Part shown: piece after piece, positions 45,723-54,800 of the stretch
How positions within the stretch are numbered: position 1 is the stretch's first letter
How the letters are laid out: the number at the start of each line of letters is the position of its first letter
DNA from: Flavobacterium sp. SUN052
GTDB lineage: Bacteria; Bacteroidota; Bacteroidia; Flavobacteriales; Flavobacteriaceae
DNA: 64,000 nt
Direction: 5' to 3'
NCBI RefSeq assembly: GCF_028867935.1
Contig: NZ_JAPQNS010000013.1
Location: 1 to 64,000 of the forward strand
The notes under the pieces: generated by a model
What the model saw: only the letters and a program-made list of their open reading frames with translations
Databases searched by the model: none
Told to the model about the DNA's origin: nothing
Made by a program: the position numbers and the translations under genes

Positions 45723-45737
45723 AGTGATTTATGAATA

Positions 45738-45745
45738 CAAACATA
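45738..45745 (-). promoter_or_regulatory. rep promoter -7 box
   Basis: On the minus strand the sequence is TATGTTTG, a full match to the Bacteroidota TAnnTTTG box, placed just upstream of the rep start. Confidence 0.6.
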
Positions 45746-45813
45746 CAAAAAAACAGATAATACTGGACATCTACCTTTTCTAGTGAAATCAAGTTGAAAC
45801 TACGTCATGTGTG

Positions 45814-46074
45814 GGATAGTATTTCTTGCTTTTTAGATTAGATCACATTGCATAACCAACTCACCTACAACTTTTCCGAGTAACCTTTATTTAAAAACAA
45901 AAATAATATTATTTTTGTTTTTAAATAAAGGTTACTCGGAAAAGTTGTATTTAATAAAAACAGTTGTGGGTAAACTACTTTTTATTTAGGATAGCATAAC
46001 TTGCTTTTTAAAGCGCTTTAGGATAGTATAACTTGCTTTTTAAAACGTGTTTGGGATAGTATCCCTTGCTTTTT
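45814..46074. repeat. Four iterons of the plasmid origin
   Basis: 21-bp repeats of the form GGATAGTAT-N2-CTTGCTTTTT lie at 45814-45834, 45989-46009, 46021-46041 and 46054-46074. The last three are 32-33 bp apart (three helix turns); the first is separated by the palindrome. They are the expected binding sites of Rep. Confidence 0.9.
45866..45949. repeat. 84-bp perfect palindrome
   Basis: Two 42-bp arms are exact reverse complements with no loop, centred between 45907 and 45908 on AATATT. The outer part reads TACAACTTTTCCGAG and the core CAAAAATAATATTATTTTTG. It lies between the first iteron and the other three. Confidence 0.95.
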
Positions 46075-46156
46075 GAGGGGTGTGTCCTTATATATACTAT
46101 TAACTAAAATAGTTTCCCACTACTTTAGTTTTCCGACTGTCTTTTAGCATTTAGGG

Positions 46157-46165
46157 TGTGGATAA
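46157..46165 (+). promoter_or_regulatory. DnaA box
   Basis: TGTGGATAA is an exact complement of the consensus TTATCCACA and lies 83 bp beyond the last iteron. Confidence 0.75.
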
Positions 46166-46255
46166 CTCCCCTATTGCTGACGCCAGCAAAAAAGACAAAA
46201 ACAAGAAGATAGAAGTTAGCAAATATATTATTAATTTTACCCCAGAGGTAAAAAA

Positions 46256-47092
46256 ATGGCTAAAAAACTCACCCCGCGCGATTACGCCCAGAAAACTGCT
46301 GACCTGGAGTTATTACTTGAAACTTGCCCTAAGCTAACCGCCGATCGAACACGTTGGGATTTGGATGGAAGTTGGGAAGGTGTAACAGTACACTTTATAG
46401 ATGCCCGTGAACGGGCCATATTTGAGCACTGGCGAGACTTCGACTGCAAGACAGTAAAGTTGGTCAACTACGACACACCGGCCGTTAGAATCGCATTTTT
46501 TGCGAAGCATAAATACTGGGTACTGAAAGACGAAGATATTATCGAAGAGGATAAACGGCAGCGGTTATTGCAGCTTATTGACTCTATTGAGCTTCGTAAA
46601 TCACGATTAGAAGACGAACTCCATCATAGCTCCCCTCCACCACTAACATTGTTTGGCATTGAAGGTGCCAATAACGGAAAGGCTACCCCTTCTGCCGCAC
46701 GAATCAGACAGCTGATAGACGAGTTAATAGAAGAAAAAGAAAAATGGTACACCATTCTCAATGACTTAAGCAGCTACGAATTAGCTTTCTCCACATACAG
46801 GCGAGGATACACCTATCTCTATATTCACTGGAAGTATAAGTTGGCCAACGGAGAGTATGACCGTACCAACGAACATTTGCTCAACAACAAGCGTGATAAA
46901 CTGGGTACCATTATCCAACCCAAACAGAACATAGTTTTCGTAGACACGGAAGAGATTTTCAGACCCCACCCTTTTCAAAATAAAGAAGTAGAACTGTTCC
47001 TGAAAAAATTTCCTATCTGTTCGTCGCAGGCGGTGCCGGATGTATACGCTAGAAAACGACCCGACTTAAATAATTTGGAACAATTTAAATAA
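46256..47092 (+). CDS. Plasmid protein of unknown function
   Basis: 278 residues with no recognised domain. It is mostly soluble and charged, with a helical middle (RLLQLIDSIELRKSRLEDELHH; IRQLIDELIEEKEKWYTILNDL) and a basic, aromatic C-terminal half (YRRGYTYLYIHWKYKLANG). An AGAGG lies 7 bp before the ATG, a rare clear ribosome site here. It is transcribed away from rep across the origin. The first AACCAAAGGGGT box overlaps its stop codon. Confidence 0.65.
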   Translation: MAKKLTPRDYAQKTADLELLLETCPKLTADRTRWDLDGSWEGVTVHFIDARERAIFEHWRDFDCKTVKLVNYDTPAVRIAFFAKHKYWVLKDEDIIEEDKRQRLLQLIDSIELRKSRLEDELHHSSPPPLTLFGIEGANNGKATPSAARIRQLIDELIEEKEKWYTILNDLSSYELAFSTYRRGYTYLYIHWKYKLANGEYDRTNEHLLNNKRDKLGTIIQPKQNIVFVDTEEIFRPHPFQNKEVELFLKKFPICSSQAVPDVYARKRPDLNNLEQFK

Positions 47093-47188
47093 CCAAAGGG
47101 GTCAAAAAAAGTAGTCATTTCGTGGGAGTTAAAAGGTTTATGTCTCTGATTTTCAATTAGATAAATCCTTTCCAAGTCGTTATTTTTG
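47091..47188 (+). promoter_or_regulatory. Three-part promoter cassette for the DUF932-like gene
   Basis: AACCAAAGGGGT at 47091-47102, TGGGAGTTAAAAG at 47123-47135 and TATTTTTG at 47181-47188. Spacings are 32 bp between the starts of the first two boxes and 58 bp to the third. The gene starts 55 bp later at 47243. Confidence 0.75.
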
Positions 47189-47242
47189 AATTGTAAATCT
47201 GATACCAGAACAGCGGTATTAACTAAACACTCAAAAAAAGCC

Positions 47243-48256
47243 ATGAGAAAGGCCAGCGAAAAAAACCGACTACTTGCCACAACAGATTGGGAAACTATCT
47301 GCTTTCCCGTGAAATCAGTCCCCGTTGGGCAAATCGTTCAGGAGCCCTACCGAATGATGCCCTCTGACCGGCAGCGAATGATTGTAGGGACTAGACCAAC
47401 AACGAATGACCAACCAGAGGAAAAACACATTTTTGCCGTACAGTCTGCGGGTTACTCACTCGTACCCAATGCGACCCTAAGGGATGTCGTAACCAAGGTA
47501 CTGGGGCACGATCAGCCGGTACACATCCGTTATAACCGCCTGGGCGAATATGCGATCAACGTGATTTTACCCGATGAAACGACAATTGGGCCGAACGACA
47601 TTATCCATAGGCAACTCACGTTTACCAATTCCTACACCGGAAAATCACACTTTACTATCCAAGGTAAAGAGATGAAGCAGATACGACAGCAAAAAGTTAG
47701 AATTGCGTTCTACCGGCAAATTTGTACTAATGGTATGATGGGATGGGCAGACGAGTTCTACAGCCTTGACGAGTACCTGAGATGGTTAGGTACCGGTCAG
47801 AAAAGTGACCATGTCAAGGTCAAAGGTCTCGAGTGGGTCACCGAGCAAGAAGAACCCATTACTGACATTCAGCATATTTTTACCCACCGAGGCATAAACC
47901 TTGATCGGTTTTATTCTTTTTTAGTTCATTTCTTACGGGACTTTACCAACAACGCCCAAAAACGGGAAAGCCCCACGCTGGATGTTTTCCGAGTGCTACA
48001 AGACAGGGTTATAACGAATCGAGAAGAAGCTGCGAGCGTAATTCGTAAGATAGGCATTCCCAAAAAGTTGGTACAGGCTGCTATGGAACGGATGGAACAC
48101 GAAGAGCGATTACTAGAAAGCAGACCCAATGCCTGGTTGCTGTACAACGGTGTTAACCACGCACTTTTCAGTGGCGATACAGGTTTGACCATGTCGGCGC
48201 GATTTAATCATGATGAACGAGCTTTTCACGCAATAGCCAATCAGTATTTATGCTGA
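47243..48256 (+). CDS. DUF932-like plasmid protein
   Basis: 337 residues resembling the phage/plasmid DUF932 family: HIFAVQSAGYSLVPNATLRDVVTKVLG, INVILPDETTIGPNDIIHRQLTFTNSYTGKSHFTI and the conserved end of the core RIAFYRQICTNGMMGW. The C-terminal half is helical. Family members are common on plasmids and phages and have no proven role, although DNA-repair or replication links have been proposed for relatives. The start MRKASEKNRLL at 47243 fits the promoter cassette better than the frame start at 47186. A hairpin follows. Confidence 0.65.
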   Translation: MRKASEKNRLLATTDWETICFPVKSVPVGQIVQEPYRMMPSDRQRMIVGTRPTTNDQPEEKHIFAVQSAGYSLVPNATLRDVVTKVLGHDQPVHIRYNRLGEYAINVILPDETTIGPNDIIHRQLTFTNSYTGKSHFTIQGKEMKQIRQQKVRIAFYRQICTNGMMGWADEFYSLDEYLRWLGTGQKSDHVKVKGLEWVTEQEEPITDIQHIFTHRGINLDRFYSFLVHFLRDFTNNAQKRESPTLDVFRVLQDRVITNREEAASVIRKIGIPKKLVQAAMERMEHEERLLESRPNAWLLYNGVNHALFSGDTGLTMSARFNHDERAFHAIANQYLC

Positions 48257-48263
48257 TTAACTC

Positions 48264-48289
48264 CCAGACACCCTAAACGGGTGTTCTGG
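48264..48289 (+). terminator. Hairpin after the DUF932-like gene
   Basis: CCAGACACCC pairs with GGGTGTTCTGG around TAAAC with one bulge. It is followed five bases later by a solo ACCAAAGGGGT box. Confidence 0.55.
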
Positions 48290-48293
48290 AAAA

Positions 48294-48305
48294 GACCAAA
48301 GGGGT
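48294..48305 (+). repeat. Solo boundary box
   Basis: GACCAAAGGGGT follows the hairpin. No good middle box or TAnnTTTG box stands at the cassette spacing, although a weak TGAATAAAAAG is nearby at 48321. Confidence 0.7.
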
Positions 48306-48394
48306 TTTACGGTAGAATCATGAATAAAAAGTGTACTGTAGTGCTAACCAATTTATAGAAAGTCCACTATCTAGATTGAAAAAAATCCACGCAA

Positions 48395-48616
48395 ATGAAA
48401 GCCAAGCGTTTATCGACAAGAAGACAGAAAGTGAAATTGGTTGAGAACGTTGGCGTAATACTAAAAGCAGGCACCACTGGCTGTATTACACCCAATTCAG
48501 GATCAAAGCAAGCCAAAGATACAGTTGAGATACCGGACTATATTTTTAGACCAGATACTAATCCTGAACTTGCCTTTCTGGTCTTTCACCGAGAAGTTGA
48601 GCTGATACACTCTTGA
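48395..48616 (+). CDS. Small plasmid protein of unknown function
   Basis: 73 residues with a strongly basic start (MKAKRLSTRRQKVKLVENVG) and a neutral-to-acidic end (VEIPDYIFRPDTNPELAFLVFHREVELIHS). No domain is recognised. It sits in the row of plus-strand plasmid genes, each followed by a boundary box; the next box begins 32 bp after the stop. The gene call rests on position and composition. Confidence 0.5.
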   Translation: MKAKRLSTRRQKVKLVENVGVILKAGTTGCITPNSGSKQAKDTVEIPDYIFRPDTNPELAFLVFHREVELIHS

Positions 48617-48648
48617 GCAAATTAACACAAAACTATACTATCGAAAAT

Positions 48649-48746
48649 AACCAAAGGGGTGGCTTAAATTGTTCATTTAATGGGATTTAAAAGATTGATA
48701 TACAAATATTTATACCTTATAAGGTGCATTGTTAGACCTACTTTTG
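48649..48746 (+). promoter_or_regulatory. Three-part promoter cassette for the methylase-helicase gene
   Basis: AACCAAAGGGGT at 48649-48660, TGGGATTTAAAAG at 48681-48693 and TACTTTTG at 48739-48746. Spacings are 32 and 58 bp, identical to the cassette at 47091. The gene starts 40 bp later. Confidence 0.75.
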
Positions 48747-48785
48747 AGATATTAAAACAGCTCAAATTTACCGCTCTAACCGCTT

Positions 48786-51700
48786 ATGATTCGCACCCGT
48801 AGCCGACGCACTACTTCATTTGTTAACCCCGCTCAATACGGACTCTTCGACTTTGCCGGAGCCATTTTAGCCACCGATGTTCGACACCCGCAGCCTATAC
48901 GAGACGTAATACGCTTAACCGATGCATATACAGCTTTACCGCAACAGTTAGAGCCTATTCATAAGCTGTTTCGTATCCATCCAGATACGCTTAGTATACC
49001 TAAAGGGCCAGTTGCCAGAATACGCGCTAATCTTGCCGCTATCGAGACACTAAAGGCAATACAGGCCCGTGGTAACAGCCAACTAGTACACCTGCCTACA
49101 GCTGATGAACAGCAACGTTTAGTACAGTACGCAGGCTGGGGGAGTTGCTCACAGGTCTGGGACGTTGAGGCTTATGCTGCCTGGCAGAAGTCACCAATTA
49201 TAGATCAACATAACGGTGGGCCGAATCTATCCTTAGCGTTTGACCGCTGGGTTAGTCAATTCGGTAATTACCGCCACCGCTTAGAAAACCTGCTGACGGA
49301 TGAGGAAAAAATTGGGGCAGCAGCATCTACACTCAGTGCATTCTATACCACCCCGGAAATCATTCAGGCAATTTGGCAAGCGGTCATTAGGTTTGGCTTT
49401 ACAGGGGGACGAGTACTAGAGCCAGCAGCAGGGATTGGGCACTTTTTTGGACTGATGCCAGCGGATATTGTTACTCAATCGGAGTTGGTAGCTGTCGAAA
49501 AAGATCTTATATCCGGGCAAATTTTACAGTTGTTATACCCGACCGTTGAAACTCATACAACCGGATTCGAGCAGTGTTCTTTTGAAGCAGGTTCATTCGA
49601 TTTGGTAATTGGTAACGTTCCGTTTGGCTCGTACTCGGTTTATGACCGGCATCATACCGACTTATCTAAGTTACCTATTCACAACTACTTTATTGGCCGT
49701 GCTGCCCGTTTAGTTCGACCCGGTGGTCTGATCGCGCTCATTACCAGTGCTGGTACATTGGATGCGCAGGTCGGAGCCTTTAGACGCTGGTTAGCCACAG
49801 ACGGACAGATGGAACTGGCAGGAGCCATCCGCTTGCCTTCTAATGCATTTGAAGCGAATGCCGGGACGGTTGTCACTACGGATATTTTGTTCTTGGTAAA
49901 GCGGGAAGGCCCTGGGCGACGTTTTGCTGATCATGCGTTTGAACGCACCATAACGCTGCGGTCTGAGTCAATAGAAACTCCAACGAGTGGTCAATGTACC
50001 AACCAGTGCGAAACCCCGCAGGTACGGACATTAGTCGTAAACGAGTACTATCATACCCGCCCCGGTATGATGCTTGGGCACATGCACTTTGCTGATGAGG
50101 TAAATAAAGGTGGTTTGTACCGTGCCGATCAACCAACCTTACACCACTCCAATCCTGATAAATTTCCCGGAGACTTGATGGATGCACTTAATCAATTACC
50201 AATTGGTATTATTGGCACGAATTCCGCCAGACGGCTAAAAAGCCCTACCGATGAACGACTGGCAGGGTTTTCAGGCAGGATTAAGACCAAAGGCCAAACG
50301 TATAGCCAGCGTATGGTTATCAATCAGTATGAAAATCTGAAAACGGCCTATCTACAGTTACTACAAGCGGAGAAAAACGGACAGTCCGACAGCCAAATTA
50401 ATGCATTGAGGAGAGAGTTAAACACGATCTACTCCCTTTTTTTTAGCCACTTTGGAACGCTCAACCGTAACAGGGTTATTGCATTTCTGGAAGATTGGGA
50501 CTGTCAGTTTACTACGATCCAGGCATTAGAAATAATCAAGCGTGATGCGTCAGGAACAACCGTTACTCCCGCTGATATTTTCCGCCAGCGTGTTTATCCC
50601 CACTACATACCACCCCAAACGGTAGCCAACTTGGCTGATGGGGTTCGGTTATCGGTAGCCTTGTACGGGTGGGTGGATAGCGTCAGGATTGCCAATTGGA
50701 CAAGCCAAACCCAAACCGACGTAGAACGCGACTTGTTACAACAGGAGTTAGTGTACCGTAATCCGACAAGCAGACGGCTAGAGGACCGGGATAGTTATTT
50801 ATCCGGTAATGTCCGGCAAAAGTTAGCCGAAGCCGAACAGGCAGCACAGTCTGATAGCCGGTTTATTGTCAATCAAAGGGCATTATCAGCCAGTATACCA
50901 CCAACGATTCCAGCAACTCTGGTGCAGTTTCGGTTAGGGTCAGTCTGGATTCCTACCCAACGTATCCAGGCGTTTATTCAGCAAACACTACATACCGAAA
51001 CCGTGACCGTTCATTACAACCGCCGGGCCGGGCAATACGAATTCGAAGGAGCCGAGGGTATAACATCGGTGCAAAACCGGTCGTTAGGAACTACCCACCG
51101 AACAGCTATGCAATTAATGGAAGCCGCTTTGCAACAACGATCCGTGGTAATAACCAAAACCATTCTTGATGCCGAAGGTAAAGAACGGCAAATAAAGGAC
51201 GTGGAAGCTACCAGTCAGGCCGTACAAGCGCAGGAACAGTTAAACGAATTGTTCATTGACTTTATCCGCGAACACCATAGCGCAGAGATCGAGACGGTTT
51301 ACAATGAACTCTACAACAGTCATGTTCATAAAGCGTTTCGGGAACCAGCTTTTGCCCATTACCCCGGTGCATCAACTGATATACAGTTGCGGTTTCACCA
51401 GTTCCGGGCGGTTGAGCGCATTAAAGAGCAGGACACGTTATTGGCCCACGCCGTAGGTAGTGGTAAAACGTACACCATGATAACCGCAGCCATGGAGTTA
51501 AAACGGTTAGGATTGGCCCACAAACCCCTGATAGCGGTACAAAACTCAACGCTGGATGACTTCGCCCGGTCCTGGCGCAGATTGTACCCCAGTGCCGTGA
51601 TTTATGTACCCCAGCCCGCAGATATGGAAGCTAGCAACCGCAAGCGATTTCTACAACGGATAGCAACGAACAACTTTGACGGAGTGCTGATTCCACAAAG

Positions 51701-53987
51701 TTTTCTCAAACTCATTCCCGACGACCCCGCCAGCGAAGAAGCTTTTATCCGTGATGAAATTGAGCGGGTAGAATATGCTGTCGCTATGGCCAACCGTAAA
51801 GGTCAGAAGAAACCCATGACGGTAAAGCGATTAAACGAATTGAAACTACGGCTTACCGCCAAACGATTTCGCCAAGCCAACCGTCAAAAAGACCAAATTC
51901 TGACTTTTGACCAATTAGGCATTGATGCACTGTTTTTGGATGAAGCCCACAAATACAAACGCCTGGGTTTTTTCACTCAACGGCAAAACGTAAAAGGCAT
52001 TGACACGGCAGGGTCAGAAGATGCACTAAGCGCTATGTTTAAATGCCGCTCTGTGCAGGCCCGGCAAGGGCGGGTTGTACTGGCCACCGGAACGCCGATC
52101 AGCAACACAATGGCCGAAGCCTGGACGATGCTACGGTTTATTGCCCCTGAACGCTTAGCACAATCATTGCTGACTACGTTTGACCAATTCGCCGGGGCAT
52201 TCGGTACCGTGATTCAGTCATTTGAGCTGACGGCAACGGGCAACTTTAAAGCGGTTGAACGGTTTGCCAAATTCGTAAACGTACAACAGTTGTCGGAGTT
52301 GTACCGGGCTCACGTCGATGTAATCCTTAACGATGATGTTGTCGAGTTTAAGCGGGATAAAACCCTGCCACAACTCAAAGGCGATGCCTACACTCGAATT
52401 GTAATCCCGCAGACAGAAGGCGTTGCCGATGAATTGGACAGCATCAAAGAAACCCTCCTTTGGTTCGAGAAATTGACTGGTAGTCAAAAGCGGGACAACT
52501 CGCACATTCCATTGGTATGCTTCGGCCAGGCTCGAAAAGCTACGCTGGATATTCGGTTGCTGAATGCCGATAACCCCGACGAGCCCGGTTCCAAATGCAA
52601 TCGGACAGTGAGCGAGATTTTACGAATCTACCACCAGACCGCCAGTTATGCCGGTACACAGCTTGTTTTTGCAGACACGTACCAGAGTCCGCCTACTCAT
52701 TTACGTCTTGTTAATGATCCATCAGCGAGTCAATTAACTGACGAATTTAATCCAGAGCCAGCTCGAACAGAAACAACCCGTTTTAACCTCTTTGAAGATA
52801 TACGATGGAAACTGATTGAGCAAGGCGTACCAGCTGAACAGGTGGCTATAGTTCCCGCTGAAGCCAATAAACGCGAATCGTTGTTTGCTAAAGTCCGTAC
52901 GGGTGAGGTGCGGGTGTTGTTGGGTACATCAGAGCGGATGGGCGTAGGTGTAAATGTACAGGAACGCTTAGCGGCTATTCACCATTTAGACGCCCCTAAC
53001 CGACCAACCGATTTTGAGCAGCGAAACGGGCGCATTATTCGCCAGGGCAACCAACATGCTGACTGGAACATACCAATCGAGGTGGTTACCTATGGGGTAG
53101 ATCGGACGCTTGACGCGACCGCATACGGTCGGTTAGCCATCAAACAGAAATTTATCAATCAGGTATTGAAAGGAAATATTTCGGACGACCAGATGGCCGA
53201 TCTCAATGCCGACGATGATTTTGCGGCTATGTCCTTCGATCAGATGATGGCCACCCTCAGCGGTTCCCAATACGCGCTCATGTACACGGCCCGGCAATTG
53301 GACTTATCGCGGTTGATTCAACAAAAAAAGAATTGGCAACGTGGTTTAGTTGAAGCACAAGCACAGGTTGAACGAGCCCGGCAGTTCCTGAACCGAAATG
53401 AACCCCTATTAGATCAACTACAGATTGAAGCTGCCAACTTAAGCCAACGATTTGGTGAGCCATACACCGTTTCCAGCGTAACGATAAACGGTATTACGTA
53501 CACTGAGAAATGGGGGGAGGCAACGCAACATCTGATGGAGCAAGTAAAGGGCAGTGTAAAGAGACACGAGCAAGCCACGAAAACGATGCAAATTAACGGC
53601 ATAACCTTTACCCTAACCGGTGAGCGAGTACAGGAGGTATTCGGCGAATTCCTAAACATCGGCCTGGCCCAAATTGCTATAAACTATTCATCCGGGTTGC
53701 TACTATCGGGGTCTGTTGGCTCATCTAATGGTCTGTTCTCATCAGTTAAAGCGGCCGTTGGGCGAGCCTTGGAAGAACCGGCCTTTTTGCAACAACAACT
53801 TACCCGCGCCAAATTAACGGAGCAGGAGTTCGGCCGTAAACTGTCGCAACCATTCCGCCAGGAGACAGAACTACAACGGCTCGATGCGGAAGTAGCCGAA
53901 TTGAAACGGTTAATGGAATCGGAAAATAACCCGGCTGAGAATAGAGCCGACCAGATAGGTACACCGATTTTGGCGCAAGTGGCTTAG
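48786..53987 (+). CDS. DNA methylase-helicase fusion protein (DarB-like)
   Basis: 1733 residues. The N-terminal third holds an adenine-methylase-like fold: VLEPAAGIGHFFG for S-adenosylmethionine (about 210) and IGNVPFGSYSVYD in place of NPPF (about 275). The middle and C-terminal parts form a superfamily 2 helicase: AHAVGSGKTYTM (about 886), LFLDEAHKYKR (about 1049), LATGTPISNTMAEA (about 1098), LLGTSERMGVGVNVQ (about 1380) and QRNGRIIRQGNQ (about 1411). A coiled-coil tail follows. Similar fusions occur on phages and plasmids, including phage P1 DarB, which protects incoming DNA from restriction. That role here is inference. Confidence 0.85.
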   Translation: MIRTRSRRTTSFVNPAQYGLFDFAGAILATDVRHPQPIRDVIRLTDAYTALPQQLEPIHKLFRIHPDTLSIPKGPVARIRANLAAIETLKAIQARGNSQLVHLPTADEQQRLVQYAGWGSCSQVWDVEAYAAWQKSPIIDQHNGGPNLSLAFDRWVSQFGNYRHRLENLLTDEEKIGAAASTLSAFYTTPEIIQAIWQAVIRFGFTGGRVLEPAAGIGHFFGLMPADIVTQSELVAVEKDLISGQILQLLYPTVETHTTGFEQCSFEAGSFDLVIGNVPFGSYSVYDRHHTDLSKLPIHNYFIGRAARLVRPGGLIALITSAGTLDAQVGAFRRWLATDGQMELAGAIRLPSNAFEANAGTVVTTDILFLVKREGPGRRFADHAFERTITLRSESIETPTSGQCTNQCETPQVRTLVVNEYYHTRPGMMLGHMHFADEVNKGGLYRADQPTLHHSNPDKFPGDLMDALNQLPIGIIGTNSARRLKSPTDERLAGFSGRIKTKGQTYSQRMVINQYENLKTAYLQLLQAEKNGQSDSQINALRRELNTIYSLFFSHFGTLNRNRVIAFLEDWDCQFTTIQALEIIKRDASGTTVTPADIFRQRVYPHYIPPQTVANLADGVRLSVALYGWVDSVRIANWTSQTQTDVERDLLQQELVYRNPTSRRLEDRDSYLSGNVRQKLAEAEQAAQSDSRFIVNQRALSASIPPTIPATLVQFRLGSVWIPTQRIQAFIQQTLHTETVTVHYNRRAGQYEFEGAEGITSVQNRSLGTTHRTAMQLMEAALQQRSVVITKTILDAEGKERQIKDVEATSQAVQAQEQLNELFIDFIREHHSAEIETVYNELYNSHVHKAFREPAFAHYPGASTDIQLRFHQFRAVERIKEQDTLLAHAVGSGKTYTMITAAMELKRLGLAHKPLIAVQNSTLDDFARSWRRLYPSAVIYVPQPADMEASNRKRFLQRIATNNFDGVLIPQSFLKLIPDDPASEEAFIRDEIERVEYAVAMANRKGQKKPMTVKRLNELKLRLTAKRFRQANRQKDQILTFDQLGIDALFLDEAHKYKRLGFFTQRQNVKGIDTAGSEDALSAMFKCRSVQARQGRVVLATGTPISNTMAEAWTMLRFIAPERLAQSLLTTFDQFAGAFGTVIQSFELTATGNFKAVERFAKFVNVQQLSELYRAHVDVILNDDVVEFKRDKTLPQLKGDAYTRIVIPQTEGVADELDSIKETLLWFEKLTGSQKRDNSHIPLVCFGQARKATLDIRLLNADNPDEPGSKCNRTVSEILRIYHQTASYAGTQLVFADTYQSPPTHLRLVNDPSASQLTDEFNPEPARTETTRFNLFEDIRWKLIEQGVPAEQVAIVPAEANKRESLFAKVRTGEVRVLLGTSERMGVGVNVQERLAAIHHLDAPNRPTDFEQRNGRIIRQGNQHADWNIPIEVVTYGVDRTLDATAYGRLAIKQKFINQVLKGNISDDQMADLNADDDFAAMSFDQMMATLSGSQYALMYTARQLDLSRLIQQKKNWQRGLVEAQAQVERARQFLNRNEPLLDQLQIEAANLSQRFGEPYTVSSVTINGITYTEKWGEATQHLMEQVKGSVKRHEQATKTMQINGITFTLTGERVQEVFGEFLNIGLAQIAINYSSGLLLSGSVGSSNGLFSSVKAAVGRALEEPAFLQQQLTRAKLTEQEFGRKLSQPFRQETELQRLDAEVAELKRLMESENNPAENRADQIGTPILAQVA

Positions 53988-53994
53988 TGAATTC

Positions 53995-54024
53995 GTCAAA
54001 CCAACCCGTTCGGGTTGGTTTGAC
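53995..54024 (+). terminator. Strong hairpin after the methylase-helicase gene
   Basis: A 14-bp perfect stem (GTCAAACCAACCCG and its complement) with a TT loop, eight bases past the stop. A solo AACCAAAGGGGT box follows, then TTTAT. Confidence 0.8.
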
Positions 54025-54031
54025 AGAACAT

Positions 54032-54043
54032 AACCAAAGGGGT
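54032..54043 (+). repeat. Solo boundary box
   Basis: AACCAAAGGGGT lies between the hairpin of the methylase-helicase gene and the end of a convergent gene. No plus-strand gene starts nearby, so this copy is not a promoter part. Confidence 0.75.
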
Positions 54044-54086
54044 TTTATAAATGGAATAGAACTCAGCCAAAAGAATTCCCCAATCT

Positions 54087-54566
54087 TTACTCAACTGCCC
54101 TCAGAATACAGGGAACTGTGCTGTCATCATAGGCCAATTTGTAATTAACCAAAAGTGCCATCTTTTGAAAACGGTTGTAATAGCGGCTGTTACCTGCTAC
54201 AGGTACGAAACCATCATAAACAGCTTCATGAGTCAGATAGGCAATCGTTGATGGTCTCTCGTCCCAAGCGATTTCACTAACTAATCCATCACTTTTACGA
54301 ACTCGGATAAGTACTTGGGTGTTGTCGCTCTCTTTTTTGTAGGCATAGATGATACTTTCTGATCTCTCCTTGTTGGAAGAGAGTTTAAATCGCTTCATGT
54401 TAAGTATATTGTCAGCCGTTTTCTTGTGCTTTAAAAGCAACACTTTCAGTTCAGAGTATTCAAGTATTTGTTTGGTTATGACTGATTGGGGTTTTGCAGA
54501 ATAGATCGGTGCTACTAGGCTAAAGCAAGCCATTAAAAGTAGACGTTTGACGAGTACAAAATTCAT
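54087..54566 (-). CDS. Hypothetical exported protein
   Basis: 159 residues with an N-terminal hydrophobic signal (LLLMACFSLVAPIYSAKPQ). The mature part is small and mixed alpha/beta (LKVLLLKHKKTADNILNMKRFKLSSN; VLIRVRKSDGLVSEIAWDERPS). No domain is recognised. It runs against the row of plus-strand genes and lacks the plasmid promoter cassette, so it may be a later addition. Confidence 0.6.
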   Translation of the reverse strand: MNFVLVKRLLLMACFSLVAPIYSAKPQSVITKQILEYSELKVLLLKHKKTADNILNMKRFKLSSNKERSESIIYAYKKESDNTQVLIRVRKSDGLVSEIAWDERPSTIAYLTHEAVYDGFVPVAGNSRYYNRFQKMALLVNYKLAYDDSTVPCILRAVE

Positions 54567-54663
54567 GATCTTAGTTGTTGAATAATCAAACCTTATGTAA
54601 GCCTAAGCTTGCTGTAACAAATCTATCTCTTCTAACACCCATAGCAACGCCAGCAATACAAAA

Positions 54664-54774
54664 AACCAAAGGGGTAAAGGTTAAAAAGCAAGATATACTA
54701 ACCCAAGTGGCGTTGAAAAAGAGGCACTTACAGAAAAACGATCTAGCATGCCGAGTGCTATTTGGGTATCTTTA
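54664..54774 (+). promoter_or_regulatory. Variant three-part promoter cassette
   Basis: AACCAAAGGGGT at 54664-54675, CAAGTGG-CGTTGAAAAAG ending at 54721, and TATCTTTA at 54767-54774. The second-to-third distance (46 bp from box end) equals that in the other cassettes. The first-to-second distance is 12 bp longer, about one helix turn. The next gene starts at 54801. Confidence 0.55.
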
Positions 54775-54800
54775 TATAGTAAAACAACCCCAAAAACGCA

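Larger units (their letters stand above)
45723..46255. other. Plasmid replication origin region (oriV)
   Basis: 533 bp without a gene. It holds the rep promoter, four iterons, the 84-bp palindrome, an AT-rich stretch and a DnaA box. This set marks an iteron-controlled theta origin. Confidence 0.85.

Noticed and set aside
45866..45949. Palindrome as a hairpin telomere of a linear plasmid
   Set aside because: No telomere resolvase gene is visible and the site sits inside a standard iteron origin.
46256..47092. Calling the 278-residue protein a second replication protein
   Set aside because: It lies beside the origin, but no initiator or helicase motif could be found.
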